NCBI RefSeq assembly: GCF_023746555.1
Contig: NZ_CP098755.1
Location: forward strand, 1,516,001-1,580,000
Length of the DNA: 64,000 bases
DNA from: Brevibacillus ruminantium
Lineage (GTDB): Bacteria > Bacillota > Bacilli > Brevibacillales > Brevibacillaceae
Direction of reading: 5' to 3'
The notes under the pieces are model-generated. The model searched no databases. It saw nothing but the letters and a program-made list of their open reading frames with translations, and was not told the origin of the DNA. The position numbers and the translations under genes were made by a program. Each line of letters starts with the position of its first letter. Positions within the stretch are counted from its first letter, which is position 1. Of the stretch, positions 42,133 through 51,814 are shown piece by piece.

Positions 42133-43082
42133 AAAAGGCAGCCGTCCTGGGAGCGGGCAGATGGGGGCAGCATTGGGTACGAACCTTGCATAGGCTGGAA
42201 GCGTTGGATTCCGTTGCAGACCTCTCTTCGTCCATCCGTGAACGAGTCGTCACCGCGTATCCCCAGTTGCCCGTCTACGAATCGTATGAGGAAATCTGGG
42301 GAAGCAAGGCAGAAGCGGTGGTGATAGCAACACCGGCGCATACCCATTACGCGATGGCCAAAGCAGCGATTCTCTCGGGAAAAGACGTCTTGGTCGAGAA
42401 GCCGCTGACTCTGTCCGTCCGGCATGCTCAGGAACTCGTACGACTGGCGAAGGCGCACAGGAGAATCCTAATGGTCGGCCATCTGTTGCTCTATCAACCA
42501 GCTATGCAATGGATTCAGGCATACCTCAGCTCCGGCGAATTGGGGGAACTCTACAGCCTTCATCTGAGACGAGCCCAATTGGGGACCATCCGCAGCGTAG
42601 AAAATGCAATGTGGAGTCTAGGGGTCCATGACATCGCGGTGATTTTGTCCCTGATCGGGAAATCCCCCACGATGCTTCGGTCAGAAAGTCAAAGCATCTT
42701 TCAGCGAGGGATCGAGGATGACGTGCATCTGCATCTCTCCTTTTCCGGCGGGCAACAAGCTCATTTGCACACAACCTGGCTATGGCCGCAAAAGGAAAGG
42801 CGCATGGTAATCATCGGTTCCCGGGGGATGCTGGAATTTGAAGAGCTGACTCAGACTGTAAAGCTGCACCGCAAGGGATTTTCAGAAGACCTGGCTTGTC
42901 TGGACGACGGCAGCGAGATTGTGTTTAGCGGAACGGGCGAGCCGCTGCAAAGCGAGGCCCTGCATTTTCTGGAGTGTATAGAGACGAGACAGGTTCCCTG
43001 GTCGGATGGAGAACAGGGAGTAGCTGTCGTCCGGGTATTGGAGGAAGCCACGCGGATGATGAAAGAGGGTAGCAGACGATGA
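42129..43082 (+). CDS. Gfo/Idh/MocA oxidoreductase (WbpB-like)
   Basis: A 317-residue NAD-dependent oxidoreductase: N-terminal Rossmann motif [10 protein letters not shown], the EKP motif ([10 protein letters not shown]) with the family lysine, and a C-terminal alpha/beta domain. The start overlaps the previous stop by 4 bases. Next to WbpA- and WbpD-like genes it fits oxidation at C3 of UDP-GlcNAcA, to be followed by transamination. Confidence 0.85.
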   Translation: MKKAAVLGAGRWGQHWVRTLHRLEALDSVADLSSSIRERVVTAYPQLPVYESYEEIWGSKAEAVVIATPAHTHYAMAKAAILSGKDVLVEKPLTLSVRHAQELVRLAKAHRRILMVGHLLLYQPAMQWIQAYLSSGELGELYSLHLRRAQLGTIRSVENAMWSLGVHDIAVILSLIGKSPTMLRSESQSIFQRGIEDDVHLHLSFSGGQQAHLHTTWLWPQKERRMVIIGSRGMLEFEELTQTVKLHRKGFSEDLACLDDGSEIVFSGTGEPLQSEALHFLECIETRQVPWSDGEQGVAVVRVLEEATRMMKEGSRR

Positions 43083-43675
43083 ATCAACCGGACTATTTTG
43101 TACATGAATCGGCTTACGTCGACCCAGGAGCCAAAGTTGGGGAAGGAACAAAAATCTGGCATTTCTCGCACGTGATGGAGAGTGCCAGCATCGGTGCCCA
43201 TTGCAGCCTGGGGCAAAATGTGTTTGTCGGGAGGCATGTACAGATCGGTAATCGTGTGAAAATTCAAAATAATGTCTCTGTCTATGAAGGCGTGTTTTTG
43301 GAGGATGATGTGTTTTGCGGTCCCAGCATGGTTTTCACCAATGTAAAAAATCCGCGCTCGGCCTTTCCTCGTGAGCCCGCAACCGATTTTGCACCGACCG
43401 TGGTCAAACGGGGGGCAACGATCGGAGCGAATGCCACCATCGTTTGCGGAGTGACGATCGAGGAGTGGGCCTTCATTGCTGCCGGGGCGGTTGTGACCCG
43501 GGACGTCCCGGCCTATGCTGCTTTTGCAGGGGTACCCGCGAAGCAAATTGGCTGGATGTGTGAATGCGGTGAGAGGCTGTTCTTTTCCAGTGACGAAACC
43601 CAATGCTTGGGCTGCTGCCGCCAGTATCAACGACGAGACCATCGCACGATAAGACGGCTGCTGGAAATATCTTGA
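43079..43675 (+). CDS. left-handed beta-helix N-acetyltransferase (WbpD-like)
   Basis: A 198-residue hexapeptide-repeat acetyltransferase. Isoleucine-rich hexapeptides run from about 17 to 155 ([20 protein letters not shown]), and the segment [18 protein letters not shown] is typical of UDP-2-acetamido-3-amino-glucuronate acetyltransferases. After the helix a short tail has CECGE...CLGCC, a possible zinc ribbon not found in all homologues. Translation overlaps the oxidoreductase gene by 4 bases. Confidence 0.88.
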   Translation: MNQPDYFVHESAYVDPGAKVGEGTKIWHFSHVMESASIGAHCSLGQNVFVGRHVQIGNRVKIQNNVSVYEGVFLEDDVFCGPSMVFTNVKNPRSAFPREPATDFAPTVVKRGATIGANATIVCGVTIEEWAFIAAGAVVTRDVPAYAAFAGVPAKQIGWMCECGERLFFSSDETQCLGCCRQYQRRDHRTIRRLLEIS

Positions 43676-43697
43676 AGTGGCAGATGGAGGCGGCAGT

Positions 43698-45005
43698 ATG
43701 GCAGCAAGCAAGTTTTTACGCGGTGTCGGGTATCTGGCTGGAGGGACGGCGCTCGCACAAGGTCTGACGTTTCTGGTTACGCCGTTTCTCAGTCGGTTGT
43801 ACCTTCCTGAGGAGTTTGGCGTTTTTGCTGTGTTTACCTCCCTGCTCTCGATTTTCGTCGTCTTGGCCTCTCTTCGCTACGAATGGGCGATTCCGCTGCC
43901 AAAGGAGGAAGAGAGCGCGGCCAATTTGCTGGCGCTGTCGCTGCTGATTACCGGGACAATCGCTCTTTTGATAGGTCTTTCGGTGTGGCTGTGGGGAAGC
44001 GAGATGTCGAGCATGCTGAATACCCCGGGGCTTTCATCCGTTCTGTGGCTCTTGCCCTTCAGCTTTCTCGGAGCGGGCGTCTATCAAAGTCTTCATTACT
44101 GGGCGCTGCGCAAACAAGCGTATCCGCGGATCATGTCGACCAAGTGGAAGCAGAGCATCGGCATGTCAGTCGTTCAACTGGGAAGCGGGCTGATCCACGC
44201 CGGACCGCTCGGTCTTGCGCTGGGGGATATGGTTGGCAGGGTAAGCGGCACAGGCAGCCTCCTACTTACATCCTGGAAGCAGGATCGGGTCAGCTTGCAG
44301 GGGATCTCCTGGGGGAATATACGAAAAGCAGCACGTCGCTATATGAAGTTTCCCCTCTTCAGCAGTTGGTCCGCGCTGCTCAATACGATCAGCATGCAAA
44401 TCCCCATTCTTTTTCTCGGTTACGCCTATCATGCGGAGATCGTCGGTCATTTCTCTTTTTCTCTCAATCTCGTCAGTGCGCCGCTCACCTTGGTCAGCAA
44501 CGCGGTTTCCAATGTGTATATGGCGGAGATGAGCAAGCTGATGCTGGAGATGCCGGAGCAGGCAGAGATCTTTTTCTGGAAAACACTGCGCAACCTGGTC
44601 TTTGTGATTCCACTCGTCGCGCTGCTCGCCCTGTTTGCGCCGTGGCTGTTTGCTGTCGTGTTTGGCGAAGAATGGAGAGATGCCGGCTTGTATCTGCAGA
44701 TCAGCTCCCCTATGCTTGCGCTTAGCTTCCTCGCCAACAGCATTGGCTTTACCATCATCGTTCTGGAGCGACAGGATTTGCACGCGATACGCGAGCTGAT
44801 CCGATTGCCCTTAATGCTGCTGGCGGTGGTTTTATCCGTCACTCTCTCTTTTTCTTCCACGCTTACGATTGCCGCACTCTGTACAGCCGGGGCGGTCGGG
44901 TATCTCATTCACGGGTACTTGTCCTGGTATGCGATCCGACGCGCCCCCCATCTTTCACAGAAAAATGAGCGGGAGGAGGAACCTGCAAAGCATGCTTGTC
45001 AATGA
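43698..45005 (+). CDS. Wzx-type polysaccharide flippase
   Basis: A 435-residue membrane protein of the MOP superfamily with about 12-14 helices. The start GVGYLAGGTALAQGLTFLVTPFLSRLYLPEEFG is characteristic of Wzx/RfbX proteins. The ATG at 43698 has GGAGG seven bases upstream. It should move the lipid-linked repeat unit across the membrane for polymerisation by the Wzy-like protein at 48509. Confidence 0.9.
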   Translation: MAASKFLRGVGYLAGGTALAQGLTFLVTPFLSRLYLPEEFGVFAVFTSLLSIFVVLASLRYEWAIPLPKEEESAANLLALSLLITGTIALLIGLSVWLWGSEMSSMLNTPGLSSVLWLLPFSFLGAGVYQSLHYWALRKQAYPRIMSTKWKQSIGMSVVQLGSGLIHAGPLGLALGDMVGRVSGTGSLLLTSWKQDRVSLQGISWGNIRKAARRYMKFPLFSSWSALLNTISMQIPILFLGYAYHAEIVGHFSFSLNLVSAPLTLVSNAVSNVYMAEMSKLMLEMPEQAEIFFWKTLRNLVFVIPLVALLALFAPWLFAVVFGEEWRDAGLYLQISSPMLALSFLANSIGFTIIVLERQDLHAIRELIRLPLMLLAVVLSVTLSFSSTLTIAALCTAGAVGYLIHGYLSWYAIRRAPHLSQKNEREEEPAKHACQ

Positions 45006-45909
45006 AGGCTTGGCTGAATTTATCCGAATCAAATGGGGACTTGCGCACAAGCAGTGTCAGCTTTTTTCAGGAGAAGGCGAGCTTCCCATGATCGAATCCT
45101 CTTTTTTTCTGAACAAGCGAGGCGCGATCAGGCATCCGCCCACGCTTCCCTACATGTCCGTCCGCTTCGTCCACACTCCGGCCCAGTCGCTCTCCAGCAT
45201 CAACGGCCAGTGGCTGGAGAGCGCCGGACTGCTGGCACAGGAGATGAGCAGCAGGGGGACGGCCAATGCCATCAGTCTTCCCCCAGAAATCACAGACGTC
45301 AGGCCCTGGCAATGGGCCGGTTATCGGGCCTATGTCAAATATACTCTTTATCTTGATTTTCCCTACTCGATCAAGCAAGCGAATGAGTCGGTCAGGCGAA
45401 ATATTCGCAAGGCTGAGAAGCTGGGCTATCGCTGCGTGCGTACCCTGGACGCAGAGGCGGCATTTCAGTGTTTAGCGGAGACGCAAGAGCGAAAAGGGCT
45501 AACCCGTTATCTGACTGCGTCGGATCTTCAATTGGCAGTCCGCTTGATCGGAGATGAAGGCTGCCGCGTCTATGTCTGCTATGCCCCAAATGGAGAGCCG
45601 GCCAGCGCGTCGATCATCCTGCTTCATCCGGGAGAGCGGGCAAAATTTTGGCTCGTCGGCACGGTTACCAGCCATTTGCAGGCGGGAGTGACCCAACTGC
45701 TGATTCGTACGCTTCTGGAGGATTTGCAGGAAGAACAGGTTTTGGGCTTTGACTTTGTTGGCGCCAATAACCCTGGGGTAGCCGATTCCAAGATTCGCTG
45801 GGGAGCCAGGCTGGTTCCCTATTATGTGCTGAACAGATACGGAGTAAAACCGCTCCTGCATTATCTGAGAGAGTGGTGGTTGTTTGCGAAAACGCCGGGA
45901 AGGGGTTAA
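44992..45909 (+). CDS. FemAB/GNAT-like acyltransferase
   Basis: A 305-residue protein with the FemAB-like acetyltransferase pattern: VRRNIRKAEKLGY, a strand PASASIILLHPGERAKFWLVG and the end motif LGFDFVGANNPGVADSKIRWGA. Homologous folds transfer aminoacyl or acyl groups to amino sugars or peptidoglycan stems. GGAGGAGG lies about 12 bases before the ATG at 44992, which overlaps the flippase gene. In this cluster it probably decorates an amino sugar; the donor is unknown. Confidence 0.72.
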   Translation: MLVNEGLAEFIRIKWGLAHKQCQLFSGEGELPMIESSFFLNKRGAIRHPPTLPYMSVRFVHTPAQSLSSINGQWLESAGLLAQEMSSRGTANAISLPPEITDVRPWQWAGYRAYVKYTLYLDFPYSIKQANESVRRNIRKAEKLGYRCVRTLDAEAAFQCLAETQERKGLTRYLTASDLQLAVRLIGDEGCRVYVCYAPNGEPASASIILLHPGERAKFWLVGTVTSHLQAGVTQLLIRTLLEDLQEEQVLGFDFVGANNPGVADSKIRWGARLVPYYVLNRYGVKPLLHYLREWWLFAKTPGRG

Positions 45910-47330
45910 TGGCTTTGTTGAAAATTGCTCACCCGCCTGGATGGAGACGAGAACGCGCCTATATTTTTGATGTACTGCTGAGCCATTTTCTCGGTATCGA
46001 CTACGAGGCAGAGGTCGAACTGCGGACTGACATCAGAATCTCTGCTGTGGGTGGGGAGGAGGAGAGCGAACTTATTCTCTCTGACTGCTTTTTTCAGCAG
46101 GACGACGGCTGTTGGCTTACCCCGCAATCTCTGCCGCCGCAGCCGTTGGCAAAATGGGACCTGTCTGCGCTCGGTTCCGATGCACCGCTGCGCGATTTGC
46201 TGGTGGAGGAAGAGTTGCCGATTATCTGGGGGGCCCCGCTGGAAAACGGCGAGTATCTGGTCAGGAATGATTCCGGCATCCGACTCGGTGTTGATATTTT
46301 TGGCAGCTCGTTTTTCATGCTGACCCGCTACGAGGAGGCAGTGAAGCCTGATCGGGACCGCCACGACCGGTTTCCGGCCATCGCCTCTCTCGCCTACCAG
46401 GAGGGCTTTCTCGATCGACCGATTGTGAATGAGTATCTGGAGCTGCTCTGGTGGTGCCTGAAGGCTTTGTGGCCGGGGTTGGAACGAAAGCAGCATCGTT
46501 TCCAGATGCGGATCAGCCACGATGTAGATTGGCCACTGGGCATGGCGTACATCCCGATCACGGCGGTTTTGAGGAAAGCGGTGGGAGACGTATGGAGACG
46601 TCACAATCTGGGCCTTGCCATGCGGAGGGTACAGTCTTTGATAAAAGTAAAACGGGGAGATCTCGATGCAGATCTCTACAATACATTTGACTGGATCATG
46701 AATGTCTGCGAACGCCAAGGCCTGCAAACTGCCTTTTACTTTATCGCCGGTCATACCGCAGGACAGATCGACGGCCTTTACCATCTCGAAGACGAGTGGA
46801 TTCGAAAACTGCTGCGCCGCGTTCATGAACGGGGGCATGAGATCGGGCTTCATCCCAGTTACCATACCTATCGTGATCCCGCTGCCTTGAATCACGAGTT
46901 TCAGAGGCTGCTGGCCACACTCGAGGATGAAGGGATCGTTCAGCAGCGCATCGGTGGACGGCAGCATTATTTGCGCTGGGAGAATCCGACTACCTGGGGA
47001 CTTTGGGCAGAGGCCGGGCTCAGCTATGACAGCACTCTGGGATATGCGGATCATGCAGGCTTTCGCTGTGGAGTGTGCTATGATTACCCGGTTTATCATC
47101 TACAGACGCGGCAAGCCTTGCAACTCGTCGAGCAGCCTTTGATTGTGATGGAAATCACAGTTTTGGAGAAGATTTACATGAATCTGTCGCGGGAGAAGGC
47201 GAGAGAGGAGATTGAAAAGCTGAAGGCGCGCTGTCGGAAATACAACGGCAATTTTACCTTACTCTGGCATAATAATGTGTTGATTCATCCCTTGGACGCC
47301 GAATTGTTTCAAGTGATTTTGCAAAATTGA
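45909..47330 (+). CDS. polysaccharide deacetylase-family protein with N-terminal extension
   Basis: A 473-residue protein. The C-terminal half is NodB-like: RISHDVDWP (Asp-Asp-type motif), GHEIGLHPSYHTY (metal His pair), and TLLWHNNVL near the end. The first ~200 residues form an unrecognised domain often fused to such deacetylases in glycan clusters. No signal peptide, so it is predicted cytoplasmic, acting on precursors and not on the finished polymer. TAATG overlap with the previous gene. Confidence 0.78.
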   Translation: MALLKIAHPPGWRRERAYIFDVLLSHFLGIDYEAEVELRTDIRISAVGGEEESELILSDCFFQQDDGCWLTPQSLPPQPLAKWDLSALGSDAPLRDLLVEEELPIIWGAPLENGEYLVRNDSGIRLGVDIFGSSFFMLTRYEEAVKPDRDRHDRFPAIASLAYQEGFLDRPIVNEYLELLWWCLKALWPGLERKQHRFQMRISHDVDWPLGMAYIPITAVLRKAVGDVWRRHNLGLAMRRVQSLIKVKRGDLDADLYNTFDWIMNVCERQGLQTAFYFIAGHTAGQIDGLYHLEDEWIRKLLRRVHERGHEIGLHPSYHTYRDPAALNHEFQRLLATLEDEGIVQQRIGGRQHYLRWENPTTWGLWAEAGLSYDSTLGYADHAGFRCGVCYDYPVYHLQTRQALQLVEQPLIVMEITVLEKIYMNLSREKAREEIEKLKARCRKYNGNFTLLWHNNVLIHPLDAELFQVILQN

Positions 47331-47349
47331 GGGGAAAGGGGGGCTGGCT

Positions 47350-48471
47350 GTGTCAGCAATACCCATCTTTGACCCGCAGCCGGAAATCGATCTGCTGTGG
47401 GAAGAGCTAAACGATGCGATTCAGGGCGTCCTTCGATCAGGGCTGTTCATTATGGGGACCCAGGTTGCAGCTTTTGAAAGGGAGGCGGCTGCGTATTTGG
47501 GCGTCAAGCATGCTATCGCTGTCAATTCCGGGACAGACGCTTTGGTGATTGCGCTTCGTGCACTTGGCATCGGGCCCGGCGATGAAGTGATCACCAGTCC
47601 GTTCACGTTCTTTGCTACGGCGGAAGCGATCGAGCAGGTGGGCGCAATCCCTGTTTTTGTCGATATCGAAGACCGGTATTACACGATAGATGCAGGAAGC
47701 ATTGAGGCTGTGATCACGCCGCGGACAAAAGCCATTTTACCTGTACATCTTTACGGACAAGCGGCGGATCTGGATGCGATCCAGCAAGTAGCGCAGCGAT
47801 ACGGCCTGTATCTCGTCGAGGATGCAGCCCAGTCCTTTGGCGGCGAGTATCAGGGTGTCAAGCTGGGAACGTTCGGAGAGGCCGGCTGCTTCTCCTTTTT
47901 CCCCACCAAAAATTTGGGCGGGTACGGGGATGGCGGCATGCTCGTGACCAATGATGATCGGGTTGCAGAGCTGGCTGCGATGCTCCGCGTACACGGCTCC
48001 AGGCAGAAATACAGAAATGAATGTGTCGGATATAACTCCCGGCTGGACGAAATACAGGCAGCCATTTTGCGGGTGAAACTGAAGCGGATTGATGAGTGGA
48101 ACGACCTGAGACGGGAGGCTGCCCATCGCTATCATGAACTGCTGAGTACGATCGGCGGGCTCATCGTGCCAAGCGAGCGGGAATGCGGCAAGCATGTCTT
48201 TCACCAATACACGGTGCGTCTTCCTGAAGACCGGCGAGATGCTGTAACGAAGGGACTCCGCCAGCATGGCATCGGCACGATGATCTATTACCCGATTCCA
48301 GTTCACCAGTTGCCCGTGTACAAACATCTGGGGATCACTTTGCCGGTGGCCGAAGCATGTGCCCGCGAAGTATTTTCCCTGCCGCTCTGGCCTCACCTCT
48401 CAGCCCAGCTACAGTCCGAGGTTGCCGTCTGTCTCCGCAGGCTGCTTGCTACTGAAACGGGTTCCCCTTAA
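47350..48471 (+). CDS. DegT/DnrJ/EryC1 aminotransferase (WbpE-like)
   Basis: A 373-residue PLP-dependent sugar aminotransferase. The PLP lysine is in SFFPTKNLGGYGDGG, the phosphate-binding region is NSGTDALVIAL, and VEDAAQSFGGEYQG and PVHLYGQAADLDAI match the WbpE group. It starts with GTG after a G-rich ribosome site. It would add the 3-amino group to the keto intermediate made by the WbpB-like enzyme, completing UDP-GlcNAc3NA synthesis. Confidence 0.88.
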   Translation: MSAIPIFDPQPEIDLLWEELNDAIQGVLRSGLFIMGTQVAAFEREAAAYLGVKHAIAVNSGTDALVIALRALGIGPGDEVITSPFTFFATAEAIEQVGAIPVFVDIEDRYYTIDAGSIEAVITPRTKAILPVHLYGQAADLDAIQQVAQRYGLYLVEDAAQSFGGEYQGVKLGTFGEAGCFSFFPTKNLGGYGDGGMLVTNDDRVAELAAMLRVHGSRQKYRNECVGYNSRLDEIQAAILRVKLKRIDEWNDLRREAAHRYHELLSTIGGLIVPSERECGKHVFHQYTVRLPEDRRDAVTKGLRQHGIGTMIYYPIPVHQLPVYKHLGITLPVAEACAREVFSLPLWPHLSAQLQSEVAVCLRRLLATETGSP

Positions 48472-48508
48472 TATTTCCACGTCAAAGAGAAACAGCGAGG
48501 ACACTGGG

Positions 48509-49768
48509 ATGAAAACGCGATGGCTACCGATTGAGTTAGATGGAAAAACAATGGTGTTTGGAGGCTTCTTACTCGCAGGCAATTTTAAAGCCGATCCCCG
48601 TCTCTCCTGGCTGCCCGTTGATCTCACCTTGCTGCTTGCTTTGCTCACCATCGCTTATCTGGCTATTGCCTTGCACAAAAATCAATACCGCCTCCCGCTG
48701 CCGCTCTTCTGGATGTGGGGATTGTTTTTCCTGTTTCTCCTGCCGCTGTACTGGATCGAGTGGACTGCGTACGGGACGGAAAAAGTATGGAAGCTGTTCA
48801 GCTTCACCCTGCTTGCTGCGATCGCCCCGTTGTTTCTCTGCAAAGGGGAGTCAGAAATCCGCAACGTGTTTCAGATAATGACGTGCCTAGCCATTATTAT
48901 GGGCGTCGACAGCTTCACATCGTGGCTGTTGGCAGGCCAAGGGGGAGCCCATGCGAATTCAACGGGGATGACGGCGTTTGGCTCGAGTACGATCGCTCTG
49001 GGTCGGACGACGGGGCTGGCTTTTCTATGGATTTTCCTGCTTGCCGTGGAAAGCCGGATGAATGCCGCTCTGGCGATTGGGCTGCTGGCCTTTTTCTTGC
49101 TCGTCCTGATCGGGTCGGGGTCGCGCGGACCGCTGATGTCGCTGTTGGCAGTGGCAGCGGTCGCAGGTCCACTGTACTACGGGAGAAAAGGGAAACAGAT
49201 CGGCATCTTCTGCATCGGTCTGCTGATCCTCAGCCTCGTGATGACGACGGCGCTTTCCATTCTTCCACAGTCTGCCACGAATCGCATCCAAAGCTTTTTG
49301 GAAGGCGATTTGGGCGCTTCAGAGCTGTCCAGATTGACGGCCTTTGAGCGTTCCTGGGAGACAATCGCTGCCCACCCGTTTGGAATCGGCTGGGGAGGCT
49401 TCGCTCACGAGATTAATTTGTGGCAGGGTGAAACCAGACAATATCCGCACAACATCTGGCTGGAGATCACTCTGGAGGGAGGGTGGCTGGCTGGATTGGC
49501 ATTGCTTGCGTTGTTTTATGCAGGATTCAGCAGGCTCTACCGCCATTTGCGCAGCTTTGAAGCGAGGGCTCTCTTCGCTGCGCTGCTGTATTTCCTCCTG
49601 AATGCCATGGTGAGTGGCGATATCAACGACAACAAGCTGCTTTTCGCGTTAGCAGGGGTCGCGCTTGTTTTTACGCCGCGAAAGGCACAGGAGCATGCGG
49701 AAAAAGAAAGGAAAGAACATGAATTCACTGTCGCAGTGAAAAGGGAGGTCAATGATTGTGAGCCGTAG
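48509..49768 (+). CDS. Wzy-type polymerase / O-antigen ligase-family protein
   Basis: A 419-residue membrane protein with about 10-12 helices. The Wzy_C/O-antigen ligase pattern is visible: a large external loop ending in QYPHNIWLEITLEGGWLAG, preceded by SRGPLMSLLAVAAVAG. The ATG at 48509 has GCGAGG upstream. It is the only polymerase candidate in the cluster and probably joins repeat units outside the membrane. Its end overlaps the next gene by 17 bases. Confidence 0.82.
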   Translation: MKTRWLPIELDGKTMVFGGFLLAGNFKADPRLSWLPVDLTLLLALLTIAYLAIALHKNQYRLPLPLFWMWGLFFLFLLPLYWIEWTAYGTEKVWKLFSFTLLAAIAPLFLCKGESEIRNVFQIMTCLAIIMGVDSFTSWLLAGQGGAHANSTGMTAFGSSTIALGRTTGLAFLWIFLLAVESRMNAALAIGLLAFFLLVLIGSGSRGPLMSLLAVAAVAGPLYYGRKGKQIGIFCIGLLILSLVMTTALSILPQSATNRIQSFLEGDLGASELSRLTAFERSWETIAAHPFGIGWGGFAHEINLWQGETRQYPHNIWLEITLEGGWLAGLALLALFYAGFSRLYRHLRSFEARALFAALLYFLLNAMVSGDINDNKLLFALAGVALVFTPRKAQEHAEKERKEHEFTVAVKREVNDCEP

Positions 49769-50657
49769 GTTCCTGTGGCGTCTCTATTCTGATTTCATCA
49801 TGCCTTCCCGGTTGAGTCTCTACGAACAATTGCTGAGAGAAGCACGCGACCGGGGATATGAGCTGCATTCAGTCGCCTCGTTCTGGGAGGTGATCAAGGC
49901 GGGCGGACCAGCCAAACATACCCGCTATCTGATTTTGCGTCATGATGTAGATACCGATGTGAAGACGGCCAAGGCGATGTTCTCCATTGAAAACAAGCTG
50001 GGAGGGAGAGCCTCTTACTATTTCCGGCTGTCGACCATCGACGTTGCTTTTATGAAGGAGATCCACCTGGCAGGGGCAGAGGCCAGCTATCACTACGAAG
50101 AGATTGCTGCCATCGGCAAGCAGCAAGGCTTCGACAGCAAAGAGCAGGTGTATCTTTCGATGGAGCAAATCCGCCAATTGTTTATCAAAAATTACCTGGC
50201 CCTGCGTGAGCAAACGGGCTTGCCGCTGCATACAGTCGCTTCCCATGGGGACTTTTTCAACCGGCGGGTCGGGATCGCAAACAGCGAAATTTTGGCCTGC
50301 GAGGAGGTCCGCCAGCAACTGGGGATTGAACTGGAGACTTACGATGAAAACATGATGCGGTATGTAACCAGCCGCCACTCTGATACACTTGCCCCGCACT
50401 TTTGGAAGCCGGATGATCCGTTAGCTGCCTTGCAGAAAGAGGAGCCGGTGGTTTATGTGCTAACCCATCCCCGGCACTGGCAGGCAGATGTGCCCGGAAA
50501 TCTGCTGGATGACGGAAAGCGTCTCTGGGAAGAGATTTGTTACCAGCTCCGCAAAACGTCATCGTATTCCCTGCTGCCCGGGGGCTTGACCTTGCAAGTG
50601 TTCGCAGATGAGCTGCTTTTACAAAAGGGCCTTCCGTTTCTCATGCTGATCGGGTAA
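49752..50657 (+). CDS. polysaccharide deacetylase-like protein
   Basis: A 301-residue protein with a NodB-like start LILRHDVDTDVKTAKAM (Asp-Asp metal motif) and SYHYEEIAAIG in place of the usual H-x3-H second motif, so the fold is altered. VYVLTHPRHWQAD lies near the end. Cytoplasmic. The start may be the ATG at 49752 or the GTG at 49758, which has better spacing to GGGAGG. It may deacetylate a sugar precursor. Confidence 0.7.
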   Translation: MIVSRRFLWRLYSDFIMPSRLSLYEQLLREARDRGYELHSVASFWEVIKAGGPAKHTRYLILRHDVDTDVKTAKAMFSIENKLGGRASYYFRLSTIDVAFMKEIHLAGAEASYHYEEIAAIGKQQGFDSKEQVYLSMEQIRQLFIKNYLALREQTGLPLHTVASHGDFFNRRVGIANSEILACEEVRQQLGIELETYDENMMRYVTSRHSDTLAPHFWKPDDPLAALQKEEPVVYVLTHPRHWQADVPGNLLDDGKRLWEEICYQLRKTSSYSLLPGGLTLQVFADELLLQKGLPFLMLIG

Positions 50658-50668
50658 AGGGAGGAAGT

Positions 50669-51814
50669 ATGAGCAGAAAAGTGGTTCATCTGACGTCTGT
50701 ACACGGGGCCTATGACACGAGAATTTTTCACAAGCAGTGCAAGACTCTGGCAAAAAATGGGTATCAGGTGGTGCTGGTCGTCCCGCATGAACAGGATCAG
50801 CAAATCGATGACATCTCTATTCGAGCTGTCCCTTTGCGTACAGGCCGCCTGTCACGGATGACGCGGACGGTCCGGGATGTCTACCTGCAGGCGAGAAAGG
50901 AAGACGCCGAACTGTATCATTTCCACGATCCGGAACTGATTTTCGTGGGACTGCTGCTCAAGCTGCACGGGAAAAAGGTCATCTACGATGTACATGAGGA
51001 TGTGCCGAGGCAAATCCTGAGCAAACACTGGATCAAGCCGTGGGTCCGCCTGTTTGTCGCCAAGGCAGTCGAAGGGGTGGAAGCCATCGGGGCCCGCTGG
51101 TTTGACGGAATCGTTACGGTTACGACCAAAATTGCCAAGCGGTTTCCCGCTGAAAAAACATGGCTCGTACAAAACTTTCCGATGCTGGAGGAGTTTGCGC
51201 TCCCGGCAGAGGATGGCTCCGTGGAAAAAGAAAATGCGCTCGCCTTCATCGGCGATATCAGCATGATCAGGGGCGTGAAGCAGACCGTAGAGGCGTTGTC
51301 CCGCCTGCCGGAAAGCTCGCCTGTCCGACTCAAGCTGGCTGGGCGGTTTGCGCCGCCCGAGCTTGAAGAAGAGTTTCGCTCCATGCCCGGCTGGGAGAGA
51401 GTCGAGTATCTGGGCTGGCTCTCCCGCGATCACATCAGGAAGCTGCTGGCAGAGGTACGGGGTGGAATCGTGCCGTATCATCCGGTCCCCAATTATATCG
51501 ATGCCCAGCCAAACAAACTGTTTGAATACATGGCGGCAGGAATACCGGTGATCGCCTCTGACTTTCCTCTCTGGAGAGAATTTGTCGCCAAAGAAAACTG
51601 CGGTGTGCTGGTTAATCCACAGAATGTGGACGCCATTGCCAGAGCGATCCAGGAGCTGCTGGATGATCCGGATGAAGCACAGGCGATGGGGCGGCGCGGC
51701 CGGAGCGTGGTTGAGGAAAGGTATAACTGGGAAGCAGAGGGGAGGTCCCTGACTGCACTATATCAGAAGCTGTTGCCACTTCTGTCCAAGGAAGGGAGGG
51801 ATGACGGGAAATGA
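50669..51814 (+). CDS. GT4-family glycosyltransferase
   Basis: A 381-residue retaining glycosyltransferase with a GT-B fold. The N-terminal domain shows HLTSVHGAYDTRIFHKQCKT and YHFHDPELI; the C-terminal donor site has QPNKLFEYMAAGIPVIASDFP with the conserved Glu (E-x7-E-like). It adds one sugar of the repeat unit on the cytoplasmic face. GGGAGG precedes the ATG. Confidence 0.88.
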   Translation: MSRKVVHLTSVHGAYDTRIFHKQCKTLAKNGYQVVLVVPHEQDQQIDDISIRAVPLRTGRLSRMTRTVRDVYLQARKEDAELYHFHDPELIFVGLLLKLHGKKVIYDVHEDVPRQILSKHWIKPWVRLFVAKAVEGVEAIGARWFDGIVTVTTKIAKRFPAEKTWLVQNFPMLEEFALPAEDGSVEKENALAFIGDISMIRGVKQTVEALSRLPESSPVRLKLAGRFAPPELEEEFRSMPGWERVEYLGWLSRDHIRKLLAEVRGGIVPYHPVPNYIDAQPNKLFEYMAAGIPVIASDFPLWREFVAKENCGVLVNPQNVDAIARAIQELLDDPDEAQAMGRRGRSVVEERYNWEAEGRSLTALYQKLLPLLSKEGRDDGK

